This document shows positions 18,188-27,841 of a stretch of 64,000 nucleotides of DNA, piece by piece; position 1 is the first letter of the stretch, and every line of letters begins with the position of its first letter. A model generated the notes under the pieces. The model did no database searches, was not told where the DNA came from, and saw only the letters and a program-made list of their open reading frames with translations. Both the position numbers and the translations under genes were made by a program. The DNA comes from Gammaproteobacteria bacterium (GTDB taxonomy: Bacteria > Pseudomonadota > Gammaproteobacteria > JAJPIJ01). The stretch spans positions 72,905-136,904 of the forward strand of contig DATJVC010000025.1 of assembly GCA_035501935.1 (NCBI GenBank). Direction: 5' to 3'.

Positions 18188-20491
18188 CTACAGCGATATC
18201 TTGAGGCCCACCCATCCGCCAAAGGGCACGCCGGGACTTGCCATGCGGGGATCGGTGATGCTTGAAAACGGCGGGAAGGGAACATCGTCGGGTTCGCCCA
18301 GAATGCCGAAGGTCTCATAATCGGTGTCAAAGAGATTTTCGATGCTGGCGAAAGCAGTGATGTGCTTGTTGATGACATAGTTGCCGTGGAGGTTGACGAC
18401 GGCGTAGCCGTCCAGGGGCTTGAGCTGATTGGCCTCGTCGCCAAAGAGAACCTGGTCCGAGTTGTACACCACGTCGCCGCCGATGGACAGGCTCGGCGTA
18501 AGCGCGTAGTCGGCGCCCAACTTGACATTATGCTTGGGGATGCCCGGGATCCGATCGCCGGACACGACCTGGATGGTGCTGTCGGCGGCGGCATTCGGAT
18601 GATTAGGGCTGCTTTCAGTGAAATTTGATTCGAATGTCGCATCGACATAGCTGTAATTGAGAAACCATCTGGCCTTGCCTTGTACACCATTGAGTCCCAG
18701 TTCGAAGCCCCGTCTGCGCGTATCACCGGCATTGGCAAAAAATCCCGTCGTGCAGGTACCGCCACCCGTGCACTGGAAGAGGATGTCGTCTATGTTGGTG
18801 GTGTGGAAGACATCGACGGTGTAATTCACGCTGCCAAATACGCTGCCGCGTACACCACCCTCAAAACTCTCTGCCACCACCTGCTTGAGGGGCGGATCGG
18901 CCACAAAGGCGTTGGGCAGGAAACAGGGCGCAGTGGGATCGGAACAGGTCAGTTCCACTGGCGTCGGCGCGCGGGAGGATTCGCTGTAGCCGCCAAAAAA
19001 GTTGACGCCGGGAATGAACTGCCAGGTGAGTCCGGCGGCGGGATTAAACCGTGAAAAAGAGTGTGACCCATTGATATCGCCGGTGCTGTCGCTGAGCGTG
19101 ATCTTGGTGTCGTTGTAGCGGCCGGAAACTGAGAGAGTGAGGTCCTTGGTGATGGAAAATGCGTCCGTGAAGTATGCGGATGCGGTGCGGCTGGTGGTGC
19201 CGGCATCGCTGGCCACCGAGGGGATACTCAGTCCGCTGGCTGCGGTCGAGCGATCGGCAAGCAGCGTCGCCGCCTCCGTTGATGAATTAAAGTCACTCAG
19301 GCCGCGATCATAGCCGACGCCGGCAATGAACTGGTTGTCATGACTGAACAACGGCAACAGCAGCGTCGCCTGCAAAGTACCGCCGAAGGTTTCAGAGTCG
19401 GTGACGGTCTGGTGGAAAACCGCGTCAAAGGTTGAAGGAATGGAATTGCCATTCTGATCCAGCACCGGGTTCCCGTCATCGTCCAGCAACACCGCCGTGT
19501 TGGTATTGAAGTCGGTGGTGTCGCCGTTGGCGGTATGAGTGTCCGTGGTGCGGTAATAAATGTTGCCGGAGGTTTGGAACTTGTCAGTGAACCAGTGCGC
19601 GCCCTCCAGGTTGACCAACGTCATGTCATTTTTGGTCTGGTCGGGAGAAGTAAAGATGGATGCGCGATCGGAGGCCAGCACGGAAAGGGGTTGCACCCCG
19701 TTCCCGATGAGGTCGGTGTTTCCGTGGCTGATATGGAGATCAAGGCTGTCATTCGCGTGCCGCCAGCTCAGCGTTGTAAAGAAGTTGACAGCGTTGGAAG
19801 GCGAGGCATCGCGCCAGCCATCCTCGTTGAAATAGCGTACGTTCAGGTAGTAACCCAGCGTGCCGTTGTTGGCCCCGCTTTCCAGCGAAGTCACCACCCG
19901 CCCAAAGGAGCCGCCATAGGCTTCAAGGCTGTGGCCCGGATCGGTGAAACCGTTTTTACTTTGTATCGAGAGGGCGCCGCCGAGGGTGTTCAACCCGAAC
20001 ACTGGATTGGCGCCGCTGATGAGATTGATGCTGGCGATGGATGATTCCGGCAACAAATCCCAGTTGACTATGTCGCCGAACGCCTCGTTGAAACGCATGC
20101 CGTCGAGGTAGACGGAAATGCCCTGCGGCGTACCCAACAGGGGGGAGGAAGTGAAACCGCGGTACAACACGTTGGGTTGCAACGGGTTGTCCTGCGCGTC
20201 GTTGATATTGACGCTGCCCAGATTGTTGCGCGCAAAGCCGGTCAGATCCAGGTTCTGCGAGCGCTCAAGATCGGCGCTGGTAGCAGACTGGACATTGGTT
20301 GGTACCTTGTCCTTGGGAAGGCCGACGCCGTGAACTGGCGTAACTCCGACGACCTCCACTTCCGGCAGTGTTTGCGTATCGTCCGCCAGCACCGGTAACG
20401 CGTAGCCCGCGGTGCACACCATCAACACGACCAGCGTGCCGCTAGTGCAACATTTCCGTGTGAGTCCGTTTATGCCCGACAAATTCAACAT
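18188..20491 (-). CDS. TonB-dependent outer-membrane receptor
   Basis: A 767-residue receptor. After a signal peptide (TLVVLMVCTAGYALPVLA) comes a TonB-box-like LPEVEVVGVTP. The plug domain contains VLYRGFTSSPLLGTPQGIS and the typical SINLISGANPVFGLNTLGGALSI. A 22-strand barrel ends GGWVGLKISL. ENLFDTDYETFG is the characteristic late-barrel motif. The ligand is not evident; no siderophore-specific or cobalamin-type neighbours are present. The start at 20491 has a GAGGGGGG Shine-Dalgarno; an upstream in-frame ATG at 20545 would give a non-signal extension. It is a single-gene unit convergent with the hydrolase gene. Confidence 0.9.
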   Translation of the reverse strand: MLNLSGINGLTRKCCTSGTLVVLMVCTAGYALPVLADDTQTLPEVEVVGVTPVHGVGLPKDKVPTNVQSATSADLERSQNLDLTGFARNNLGSVNINDAQDNPLQPNVLYRGFTSSPLLGTPQGISVYLDGMRFNEAFGDIVNWDLLPESSIASINLISGANPVFGLNTLGGALSIQSKNGFTDPGHSLEAYGGSFGRVVTSLESGANNGTLGYYLNVRYFNEDGWRDASPSNAVNFFTTLSWRHANDSLDLHISHGNTDLIGNGVQPLSVLASDRASIFTSPDQTKNDMTLVNLEGAHWFTDKFQTSGNIYYRTTDTHTANGDTTDFNTNTAVLLDDDGNPVLDQNGNSIPSTFDAVFHQTVTDSETFGGTLQATLLLPLFSHDNQFIAGVGYDRGLSDFNSSTEAATLLADRSTAASGLSIPSVASDAGTTSRTASAYFTDAFSITKDLTLSVSGRYNDTKITLSDSTGDINGSHSFSRFNPAAGLTWQFIPGVNFFGGYSESSRAPTPVELTCSDPTAPCFLPNAFVADPPLKQVVAESFEGGVRGSVFGSVNYTVDVFHTTNIDDILFQCTGGGTCTTGFFANAGDTRRRGFELGLNGVQGKARWFLNYSYVDATFESNFTESSPNHPNAAADSTIQVVSGDRIPGIPKHNVKLGADYALTPSLSIGGDVVYNSDQVLFGDEANQLKPLDGYAVVNLHGNYVINKHITAFASIENLFDTDYETFGILGEPDDVPFPPFSSITDPRMASPGVPFGGWVGLKISL

Positions 20492-21062
20492 GGCTGGAGC
20501 CCCCCCTCGATGCCGAACGATTGATTCCGTCGACGTTGCCGACAACCTGCAGGAATATCAGAAATTCAGTCCCCTGCCCGGAGTCACATCGCTAGAAAGC
20601 GATGGATTTCAAACGGCAACGCCTGTTATGTAGGCATGCAAGGTATTACGGCTGGCATGGAATGAATACGGCACGCGTTCCATAAAAATTGGGAATATTT
20701 CCCTTCAGCGGCAGGGCGAACCATATTTCATGCCCTTGCCGCAGCTGGATTGCAACAGGCGTGATGACCATCCCGCCGAAAATCGATTCCGCTGAGGAAG
20801 GCAACCTGAATACGCCTTCTTCAGCCCATGCCACCCCATAGCTAAAATTTCCACAACGATGGCGCCCACAATGGCGAACAGCCAAGGCAGGCCCAAGGCC
20901 AGCATTTCGAGCGTGAGTATCCCGAGATTCGAGTGCCCCATGAACCGTCATGCTGAAGCCGGTTCATGGCCCCTCCAACGGGATCATTCCCGAAGAAGCA
21001 GTGAAGGTATTTCCTGGGTTGTAGTGAAAAAATGAATGCGGTTGGAGATAACAGGCGTGATG
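20492..21062. other. Gap of about 570 bases with one doubtful small ORF and hairpins
   Basis: This region upstream of the receptor gene contains ATCGCT-AGAA-AGCGAT (20588-20603) in what would be the receptor leader, and a 10-bp inverted repeat CCATGAACCG / CGGTTCATGG (20938-20947 and 20960-20969). The only coding candidate is the doubtful ORF at 20705-20941. Cobalamin riboswitch consensus boxes were looked for upstream of the receptor and not seen. Confidence 0.4.
20705..20941 (-). CDS. Doubtful small membrane protein, possibly a remnant
   Basis: A 78-residue frame whose first 45 residues form a believable hydrophobic helix (LEMLALGLPWLFAIVGAIVVEIL) followed by a basic loop. The second half is Ser/Arg/Cys-rich and not protein-like. 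There is no Shine-Dalgarno, and the ATG lies in a 10-bp inverted repeat. It may be a truncated membrane gene or a chance frame. A different frame on the same strand (20646-20951) is less plausible. Confidence 0.22.
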   Translation of the reverse strand: MGHSNLGILTLEMLALGLPWLFAIVGAIVVEILAMGWHGLKKAYSGCLPQRNRFSAGWSSRLLQSSCGKGMKYGSPCR

Positions 21063-21344
21063 CTACGCGGGTTTGTCGCTATGGCCCAGTGATTTACCTG
21101 GTGCGATGCGATCGCGGACAAGCTGCTTCAAATCCTTGGCCTCGGGGAAAACGCCCGCCTGCGCCTTCGAATGAACAAGTTCGCCGTCCACGCGCACCTC
21201 GAATATACCGCCGGTGCCGGGCACCAGCGTAACCCCGCCCAATTCGTCGGCGAAAGTAAACAGCAGTTCCTGCGCCAGCCACGTCGCGCGCAGGATGAAA
21301 CGACACTGGCTGCAATAGATGATCTCGATGCGTGGCTTGTTCAT
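21063..21344 (-). CDS. SelT/SelW/SelH-family (Rdx) thioredoxin-like protein
   Basis: A 93-residue protein with the N-terminal redox motif CSQC at about residues 11-14 (IEIIYCSQCRFILRA). It continues with the family pattern LVPGTGGIFEVRVDGELVHSK and a C-terminal DLKQLVRDRIAPGK. The selenocysteine position of eukaryotic SelW is a cysteine here. It is thought to act as a thiol oxidoreductase; its partner is unknown. GGAGGT upstream gives a strong start at 21344. The ATG overlaps the stop of the AmpG-type transporter gene by 4 bases, so the pair is translationally coupled. Confidence 0.85.
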   Translation of the reverse strand: MNKPRIEIIYCSQCRFILRATWLAQELLFTFADELGGVTLVPGTGGIFEVRVDGELVHSKAQAGVFPEAKDLKQLVRDRIAPGKSLGHSDKPA

Positions 21345-22606
21345 GTCGATTTCACCTCCGCGTCCATGGCGAGGATTTGAGGTCGCAGCAACCGCAGCAC
21401 CCATAGCGCCGGCCAGGCCAGTATAAAGCTCAACAGAAAATAGTTGCCCCAGCCCATGCCATCCACCATGTATCCGGCGCTGCTTCCCATGACAATGCGC
21501 CCGATGGAGGCCAGTGCCGTCAACAGTGCGAATTGCGTCGCTGAATACCGATGATCGCACAGGGCCATCAGTAATGCGGTGAAGGCGCAGGTCCCCATGC
21601 CGCTGGTCAGATTTTCCATCGTCACCACTGCCACCAGGCCCCAATAGCTCCTGCCGATGATGAGCAAGGCATAGAAACCAAGAATGGTCACCGCCTGCAA
21701 AACACCGAACATCATCAGTGCCGGATATAGCCGCCAGCGCGTCAACAAGGCGCCGGCAAACAAGGTGCCGATCAACGTGGCTGCCAGTCCCACGGCCTTG
21801 TTGATCAGGCCGACTTCCACCGTGGTGTACTGCATCTCGCGCAGCAAAAAAGTGGTGCTGAGTGCACCGGCCAGCGCATCGCCCAATTTATACAGCACGA
21901 CGAACAAGAGCACCCAAGCGATCCCGGGGCGCGACAGCAACGATTCGAATGGATCGCGCAACGTCTGCGCCAGAGGATGCCGGGGTATCCGGGTCGGGGG
22001 TACCGGCGGCGCGCACCATGTCGCCAGCATGCCGATACCCATCAGAGCCGCCATCAGCAGATAAACGTTGTGCCAACCAATGTCCTCGCTCAGTATCAAG
22101 GCCAGCGCGCCGGAGGTCAGCATGGCGATGCGGTAGCCAACAGTTGTCAGGGCCGTGCCGATGCCGCGTTCGCGCGCGCCGAGCACGTCCGTGCGATAGG
22201 CGTCATAGGCCACGTCCTGCGACGCCGAGGCGAAGGCGACAAACAAAGCCAGTGCAGCAACCGGGAGCGTGCCCTGCGCCGGTGCCCAGCCCGCCATCAT
22301 GGCCATGCCCGTGATCAGCGTCACCTGGCAGATCAACATCCAGCCGCGACGGCGATCCAGCCATGACGGCGCATAGGCGTCCATCCACGGCGCCCACAGA
22401 AACTTCAGCATATAGGGCAGACCCACCAGCGCAAACAGCCCGATCTGCTTGACGTCCACACCCGCCACCGTCAACCAGGCCTGTAACGTGCCGGAGGTCA
22501 ATGCCAGCGGCAGCCCGGAGGCGAAACCCAGCGGCAATAAGTAACTTAAGTTCCAGCGTCTTATCATGCGAAAATGAGCATCACTTGAGAGATCTGGATC
22601 AGGCAT
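21341..22606 (-). CDS. ampG: AmpG-type muropeptide/PAT-family MFS permease
   Basis: A 421-residue transporter with 12 predicted helices. The start (SYLLPLGFASGLPLALTSGTLQAWL) and the VGLPYMLKFLWAPWMDAY and ASASQDVAYDAYRTDVL segments are the AmpG/acetyl-CoA transporter (PAT) signature. AmpG imports anhydro-muropeptides from the periplasm for cell-wall recycling. The start at 22606 is preferred; the track frame extends 20 codons further into a sequence without membrane or signal character. It is divergent from the CYTH gene with only 26 bases between the two starts, and is coupled to the SelW-like gene downstream. Confidence 0.82.
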   Translation of the reverse strand: MPDPDLSSDAHFRMIRRWNLSYLLPLGFASGLPLALTSGTLQAWLTVAGVDVKQIGLFALVGLPYMLKFLWAPWMDAYAPSWLDRRRGWMLICQVTLITGMAMMAGWAPAQGTLPVAALALFVAFASASQDVAYDAYRTDVLGARERGIGTALTTVGYRIAMLTSGALALILSEDIGWHNVYLLMAALMGIGMLATWCAPPVPPTRIPRHPLAQTLRDPFESLLSRPGIAWVLLFVVLYKLGDALAGALSTTFLLREMQYTTVEVGLINKAVGLAATLIGTLFAGALLTRWRLYPALMMFGVLQAVTILGFYALLIIGRSYWGLVAVVTMENLTSGMGTCAFTALLMALCDHRYSATQFALLTALASIGRIVMGSSAGYMVDGMGWGNYFLLSFILAWPALWVLRLLRPQILAMDAEVKST

Positions 22607-22632
22607 GAATCCCCGGCGCGAGCATACACACG

Positions 22633-23115
22633 ATGGCAGAGGAAATCGAACGCAAATTCCTGCCAAAAAATGACGGCTGGCGGCGCGCGGTGCACAAATC
22701 CACGCGCTACCACCAGGGATATCTACGCACCGGTACAGACAGCGGCTGTTCCGTGCGCGTGCGCATCGAAGGTGATGAGGCCAGGCTCAACATCAAGAGC
22801 ATGACCTTGGGCGCCTCACGCGCGGAATTTGAATTCCCCATCCCGACGATGGAGGCACGGGCATTGCTGGAGATGCTATGTGCGCGGCCTTTCATCGACA
22901 AGGTGCGGCATTTCGTCGAACACCAGGGCCACACCTGGGAGATCGATGTCTTCGAGGGCGATAATGCCGGGCTCGTCGTCGCTGAAATCGAACTGAACAA
23001 CCCCGATGAAACTTTTGCCAGGCCGGAATGGCTCGGGGAAGAAGTAACCGACGATCCGCGCTACTACAACGTCAATCTGGCCCAATATCCGTACAAAGAC
23101 TGGCGGAAAAAATAA
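22633..23115 (+). CDS. CYTH-domain protein (triphosphate tunnel metalloenzyme)
   Basis: A 160-residue protein that begins with the diagnostic EIERKFL (ExExK) motif. Basic and acidic strands typical of the tunnel fold follow: SVRVRIEGDEARLNIK, SRAEFEFPIP, WEIDVFEGDNAGLVVAEIEL, ending with DDPRYYNVNLAQYPY. Bacterial members of this single-domain class are usually inorganic triphosphatases, while some are class IV adenylate cyclases. The sequence resembles the short YgiF/NeuTTM-like triphosphatase group, which is the preferred reading. No operon partner is visible. Its start lies 26 bases from that of the divergent ampG, so their promoters must overlap coding sequence. Confidence 0.85.
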   Translation: MAEEIERKFLPKNDGWRRAVHKSTRYHQGYLRTGTDSGCSVRVRIEGDEARLNIKSMTLGASRAEFEFPIPTMEARALLEMLCARPFIDKVRHFVEHQGHTWEIDVFEGDNAGLVVAEIELNNPDETFARPEWLGEEVTDDPRYYNVNLAQYPYKDWRKK

Positions 23116-23157
23116 GTCCGCATGGATGCCGCGAAGTTTCCCGACTGCCCCGCCAGG

Positions 23158-24864
23158 TCAGACGTTGTCGGCAAGAAGCTCCTCCTCGGTCATGTGGTGC
23201 TTATCATGAACGGGGTGCATGATGGCGTTGCAAACCAGGGCAATCAGCAACAAACCCGCCATCAAATACATCGTGTTGTTATAGAGTTCACTGGTGGGGT
23301 CGATGGTGCCCGCGGGCGCAATCTCCATCAGTTTGGAAATGGTCACGGTATGCTGCGAGACCAGCAGCTGCAACTGGTCCACGCCGGCACCGAACTTCTG
23401 CTGGAATTTCGCCGGGTCGATGTGCGAAACCAGATCGGTTATTGCCTTGTTGACCGCGTTCTCACGCAACGATGTGATGGCAAGCGGCCCCAATACCCCG
23501 GCGGTGCTCCAGGCCGTCAAAAGCCTCCCATGAATGCCGCCGACGTATTTGGTGCCGAAAACATCGGCCAGATAGGCGGGGATGGTGGCAAAGCCGCCGC
23601 CATACATGGTGAAAATGATCATGGTTGCGGCGTAGAAATACACCAGCCAGACCGTCGACGGATTGACGCTGACATGCTGCGCGCTGTACGGGATGGAAAG
23701 ATACAACACGATGCCGAGCGCAAAGAATATCCAGTAGGTGTTCTTGCGTCCGATGTAGTCAGAGGCGCTGGCCCAGAAAAACCGGCCCACCATGTTGAAG
23801 ACACTGATCATGACCACGTAAGTGGCGGCGAAGGAACTGTTCACCACATTCGGCAAAGTGGTCCCGAATATCTCCGTGATCATGGTCTTGGCCACGCCCA
23901 GCACGCCGATGCCGGCGGTCACGTTGAGACACAGCACCAGCCATAACAAATAAAACTGCGGTGTCTTCAGCGCCTGATCGATGTGGACATGGTTGGAGGT
24001 CATCATTTTTTTCGTGGCTTGGTCTGGCGGCGTCCAGCCCGCCGGCTTCCAGCCCACAGCAGGGATCCGATAGGAAAACGCGGCAATCATCATGACGGTA
24101 AAGTAGATGGCGCCCAGGGTGAAAAAGGTTTGTGCGGCGCCCACCGAGCCGGTGCCGGTGACATAGACACCCTGCGGTCCCGGGACGATCATCTTGCTGA
24201 TTTCGTTGGCCCCGACCACCACGACTTCCTTCAACTGCCCCGCCACTTCGGCAAAGCGCCTGCCCGCCTGCGTCACGAGCTTGACCTGATCAACGGTGCC
24301 GAGGTATTCAGGGGCCTTGTAGAACGTCTTGATGAAGTGCTCTTTGAGCGGCGCGCCGATCATTGCGCCGCCGCCGAAGCCCATGATCGCCATGCCGGTG
24401 GCCATGCCGCGGCGATCGGGAAACCAGCGGATGAGCGTGCTGACCGGCGATACATAACCCAGACCCAGGCCGCAGCCGCCAATGACCCCGTAACCGAGAT
24501 AAATCAGCCACAACTGGTGGGCCAGTATCCCGAAGCCGCCGACGATATAACCCCCGCCCCAGCAGCAGGCCGCCACCACGCCGACCATGCGCGGCCCGAC
24601 TTTTTCCAGCCATTTCCCGGCAAAGGCAGCCGACAGACCGAGTGACACGATGGCAACGGTGAATATCCAGACGACATCGGACAGCGACCAATCACCGGCA
24701 GCGCTGGTCACCACGCCTCTGGTCTTGATCAAGGCCGGATTGTAGATGCTCCAGGCGTAGACCGAACCAATGCATAAATGGATGGCGATGGAGGCCGGCG
24801 GGACCAGCCAGCGATTGAACCCCGGTTTCGCCACGGTGTGTTCTTTGGATAACAGACCAGCCAT
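23158..24864 (-). CDS. OFA (oxalate/formate antiporter) family MFS transporter
   Basis: A 568-residue major facilitator with 12 helices. The N-terminus (NRWLVPPASIAIHLCIGSVYAWSIYNPAL) and the GLGYVSPVSTLIRWFPDRRG motif are the OFA signature. It is longer than the usual 400-430 residues because of two extra soluble loops (about 180-240 and the segment near 490-530 before the last helix). OFA members move formate, oxalate or other monocarboxylates; the substrate here is unknown, though a C1-using host would make a small acid plausible. A strong GGGGAGGG precedes the ATG. It is divergent from moaA. Confidence 0.85.
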   Translation of the reverse strand: MAGLLSKEHTVAKPGFNRWLVPPASIAIHLCIGSVYAWSIYNPALIKTRGVVTSAAGDWSLSDVVWIFTVAIVSLGLSAAFAGKWLEKVGPRMVGVVAACCWGGGYIVGGFGILAHQLWLIYLGYGVIGGCGLGLGYVSPVSTLIRWFPDRRGMATGMAIMGFGGGAMIGAPLKEHFIKTFYKAPEYLGTVDQVKLVTQAGRRFAEVAGQLKEVVVVGANEISKMIVPGPQGVYVTGTGSVGAAQTFFTLGAIYFTVMMIAAFSYRIPAVGWKPAGWTPPDQATKKMMTSNHVHIDQALKTPQFYLLWLVLCLNVTAGIGVLGVAKTMITEIFGTTLPNVVNSSFAATYVVMISVFNMVGRFFWASASDYIGRKNTYWIFFALGIVLYLSIPYSAQHVSVNPSTVWLVYFYAATMIIFTMYGGGFATIPAYLADVFGTKYVGGIHGRLLTAWSTAGVLGPLAITSLRENAVNKAITDLVSHIDPAKFQQKFGAGVDQLQLLVSQHTVTISKLMEIAPAGTIDPTSELYNNTMYLMAGLLLIALVCNAIMHPVHDKHHMTEEELLADNV

Positions 24865-24917
24865 GTGCCCTCCCCTTGCGAATTTGTTGTTTTTTTAGTG
24901 CCTTGCGGGTATTCAGA

Positions 24918-24961
24918 GTGTCCAAAGTAGTGCGTCAAGTCAAGATGGGCGGGTGTATAAT
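24918..24961 (+). promoter_or_regulatory. moaA upstream region: shared 14-mer and consensus -10 box
   Basis: A perfect TATAAT lies at 24956-24961, 36 bases before the moaA start, without a good -35 at 17 bases. Upstream, at 24918-24931, is GTGTCCAAAGTAGT, which occurs identically upstream of pqqA at 46419-46432. It may be a regulator site shared by the two cofactor loci, or a coincidence. Confidence 0.4.
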
Positions 24962-24997
24962 TAATCTGATCGTAATAATACTGTCTGGCAAACTCAC

Positions 24998-25999
24998 ATG
25001 AGCGCTCACACAACCCCGCAATTGATCGACCGTTTTGGCCGTACGGTCAGTTACGTGCGCATTTCCGTCACGGATCGATGCGATTTCCGTTGCGTGTATT
25101 GCATGGAGGAGGAAATGCAATTCCTCCCGCGGGCGCAGGTGCTGACTCTGGAGGAAATCGCCCTCGTGGGGCGGGCCTTCACGGAACTCGGCGTGCAGAA
25201 AATACGCATCACCGGTGGCGAACCGCTGGTGCGTCGCAACGTCATGACCCTGATACACGAACTGGGGGCTCTGCCCTTGCGTGAACTGGTATTGACCACC
25301 AATGGTTCCCAGCTCAGCCGCTACGCCGGCGAGTTGAAGGCCGCGAACGTCAAACGCATCAACATCAGTCTCGATTCATTACGGCCTGAACGTTTCCGTG
25401 AGATCACGCGGACCGGCGATCTTAATGCCGTGCTGGCCGGCATCGACGCGGCGCTGGAGGCCGGCTTCGAACGGCTCAAGATCAACGCCGTCATCCTGAA
25501 AAACCGCAACCACGATGAGGTCATCGATCTGACGCGTTTTGCCTGCGACAGGCTGATGGACATCAGCTTCATCGAGGAAATGCCGCTGGGCGTCAATTTT
25601 GACCATGACCGCGCCGAGGCCCATTACTCCAGTGACGAAATCCGCCGCGATCTCGAACAGGAATACACACTCTTGCCCACCGCTGAAACCACCGGTGGTC
25701 CGTCACGCTATTTCCGCCTCAAGGAGACCGGCACGCGCGTCGGCTTTATCTCGCCGCACAGCCACAACTTCTGCCATCTCTGCAACCGCGTGCGCCTGAC
25801 CGCTGAAGGCCGCCTTCTGCTCTGCCTCGGCCAGGAACACTCGATCGACCTGCGCCACGTCATACGAGCGAATCCCGGCAACATGGAGATTCTCAAGCAG
25901 GCCATCCGTGATTCCATGGCCATCAAGCCCAAGGGGCACGACTTCAATCTGGCCGCGCAACCCGTCATCCTGCGCCATATGAACATGACCGGCGGCTAG
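24998..25999 (+). CDS. moaA: GTP 3',8-cyclase MoaA (molybdopterin step 1)
   Basis: A 333-residue radical SAM enzyme. The N-terminal cluster motif is CDFRCVYC (Cys 28, 32, 35), followed by the SAM-binding TGGEPLVR. The C-terminal cluster cysteines are in [18 protein letters not shown]. The protein ends in the catalytic Gly-Gly (NMTGG). With MoaC it converts GTP to cyclic pyranopterin monophosphate. It is the first of the Moco genes in this window; moaC lies 10 kb away. It is divergent from the OFA gene and no other gene follows within its transcript for 300 bases. Confidence 0.96.
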   Translation: MSAHTTPQLIDRFGRTVSYVRISVTDRCDFRCVYCMEEEMQFLPRAQVLTLEEIALVGRAFTELGVQKIRITGGEPLVRRNVMTLIHELGALPLRELVLTTNGSQLSRYAGELKAANVKRINISLDSLRPERFREITRTGDLNAVLAGIDAALEAGFERLKINAVILKNRNHDEVIDLTRFACDRLMDISFIEEMPLGVNFDHDRAEAHYSSDEIRRDLEQEYTLLPTAETTGGPSRYFRLKETGTRVGFISPHSHNFCHLCNRVRLTAEGRLLLCLGQEHSIDLRHVIRANPGNMEILKQAIRDSMAIKPKGHDFNLAAQPVILRHMNMTGG

Positions 26000-26301
26000 C
26001 CCTGATACCGGCCGGATAGTTGGCCTAAACGCGATCCGATCACGTATTTCTGTTGCAGTTTGCGACACATCCACTATAAATCGAGCTGATTTTCGCATTT
26101 CTTGTTTATTTCCGGTCCAATCGCGCGATAATTAAGTTGATCCAGGTCAATGTCCGATGATTCAAAAAGTCATAAAAATAAAAACAGGGCGCCGGATATA
26201 CCGATATTTTGACGGAATTGCTGTTTGATACCAAAAGCCAGACGGGATGCATCTCCCCGAAATTTTGCAGATGCACGAGAGATGAGTAGCAGGAGGTTTC
26301 C
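26000..26301. other. Gap of 302 bases before the aldehyde dehydrogenase gene
   Basis: This is a relatively AT-rich leader between moaA and the aldehyde dehydrogenase. GCAGGAGG lies just before the dehydrogenase start. No RpoN-type promoter (GG-N10-GC with the right context), riboswitch or hairpin of note was found. Confidence 0.5.
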
Positions 26302-27816
26302 ATGACAGCTGCACTAAAGGCATTAAGCTCCATCATTTCAAAAGAAAATATCGAGTTTCTTAAAAACCCGAAGAAGTTGTTGATAGACGGCAAATGGGTG
26401 CCCGCCGCATCGGGCGGTACTTTTGGCGTCACCAACCCGGCCACGGGCGAGGTGATTGCCCAGGTGGCCGAGGGTGACAAGGAAGACGTGAACCGCGCGG
26501 TCAAGGCCGCCCGCCGGGCCTTCGAGGACAGCGAATGGTCGCGCATGACGCCCGCCCAACGCGGCAAGGTGATCTGGCGCATCGGCGATCTGATCTCCAA
26601 GTACAACGACGAACTCGCCGAACTGGAGGCACTGGATAACGGCAAGCCTATCAGTGTCGCCAAGGCTGCGGACGTTCCCCTCTCCGCCGACATGTTCCAC
26701 TACATGGCGGGCTGGGCAACCAAGATCGAGGGCAAGACCCTGCCGTTGTCAGTACTGTATACGCCGGGTGCGCGGTATCATTCCTACACGCGGCCGGAAC
26801 CGGTCGGCGTGGTCGGCCAGATCATCCCCTGGAATTTTCCACTGCTGATGGCGGCGTGGAAACTGGCGCCGGTATTGGCCACCGGCTGCACCGTCGTGTT
26901 GAAGGTCGCCGAGGAAACTCCGTTGTCCGCGCTGCGTCTGGGCGAAATCATGCTGGAGGCCGGTCTGCCGGATGGCGTCGTCAACATCATCACCGGCTTC
27001 GGCGAGACCGCCGGCGCCGCGCTCGCCGGACACCCGGGCATTGAAAAAGTGGCGTTCACGGGCTCGACAGAGGTGGGCAAGCTCATCGTCAAGGCAGCGG
27101 CCCATGATCTCAAGAAAGTCACCCTCGAGCTGGGCGGCAAATCGCCCAACATTGTCCTGGCCGACGCTGATTTGGATGTCGCCATACCCGGCGCCGCCAG
27201 CGCGATCTTCTTTAATCACGGCCAATGCTGCTGCGCGGGCTCGCGCCTGTACGCGGAAAAGAAGGTGTTCGACAAGGTGGTCGAAGGCGTCGCCGAATAC
27301 GCCAAAAAGATCAAGGTCGGTCCAGGCCTGGAATCCAGCACGGAAATGGGGCCCATGGTCTCAGAAACGCAGCATGAGCGCGTCGGTAGTTACCTGGAGG
27401 CAGGCCTGAAGGAAGGTGCCAAGGCCGTGGCCGGCGGCAAAAAACGCCAGGGCAAGGGCTATTTCATCGATCCCACCGTACTGGTCAATACCAAGCCCGC
27501 CATGAAAGTCATCAAGGAAGAGATATTTGGGCCGGTGGTTTGTGCCATGCCGTTCAACGGCCTCGACGCGGACATTGTCAGGCAGGCCAATGATTCGATC
27601 TATGGCCTGGCGGCGGGCGTGTGGACGCGCGATCTCAGCAAGGCGCACACGCTGGCGGCGCAACTGAAGGCCGGCACCATCTGGGTCAACTGCTACAACA
27701 TCTTCGACTCAGCGCTGCCCTTTGGCGGCTACAAGCAGTCCGGCTGGGGCCGGGAGATGGGCGAGGCGGTGTTGTCCAACTATATCGAAAACAAGGCCGT
27801 CACCATCCGTTTGTAA
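26302..27816 (+). CDS. NAD(P)-dependent aldehyde dehydrogenase
   Basis: A 504-residue member of the ALDH superfamily. It has PWNFPLLMA (cofactor site), the FTGSTEVGK coenzyme loop, the catalytic Glu in LELGGKSPN, the catalytic Cys in FNHGQCCCAGSR, and EEIFGPVV near the end. Length and pattern match the phenylacetaldehyde/betaine/retinal-type dehydrogenases (ALDH1/2-like). The substrate is not defined by the sequence; a short-chain aldehyde from quinoprotein alcohol oxidation is possible here. It has a strong AGGAGG Shine-Dalgarno, stands alone and ends in a strong terminator. Confidence 0.92.
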   Translation: MTAALKALSSIISKENIEFLKNPKKLLIDGKWVPAASGGTFGVTNPATGEVIAQVAEGDKEDVNRAVKAARRAFEDSEWSRMTPAQRGKVIWRIGDLISKYNDELAELEALDNGKPISVAKAADVPLSADMFHYMAGWATKIEGKTLPLSVLYTPGARYHSYTRPEPVGVVGQIIPWNFPLLMAAWKLAPVLATGCTVVLKVAEETPLSALRLGEIMLEAGLPDGVVNIITGFGETAGAALAGHPGIEKVAFTGSTEVGKLIVKAAAHDLKKVTLELGGKSPNIVLADADLDVAIPGAASAIFFNHGQCCCAGSRLYAEKKVFDKVVEGVAEYAKKIKVGPGLESSTEMGPMVSETQHERVGSYLEAGLKEGAKAVAGGKKRQGKGYFIDPTVLVNTKPAMKVIKEEIFGPVVCAMPFNGLDADIVRQANDSIYGLAAGVWTRDLSKAHTLAAQLKAGTIWVNCYNIFDSALPFGGYKQSGWGREMGEAVLSNYIENKAVTIRL

Positions 27817-27841
27817 ATCCAGTCGCATTTGATGTGAGTTC

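Noticed and set aside
20492-20640. Possible cobalamin riboswitch before the TonB-dependent receptor
   Set aside because: The conserved B12-box sequence was not found, and only a small hairpin is present.
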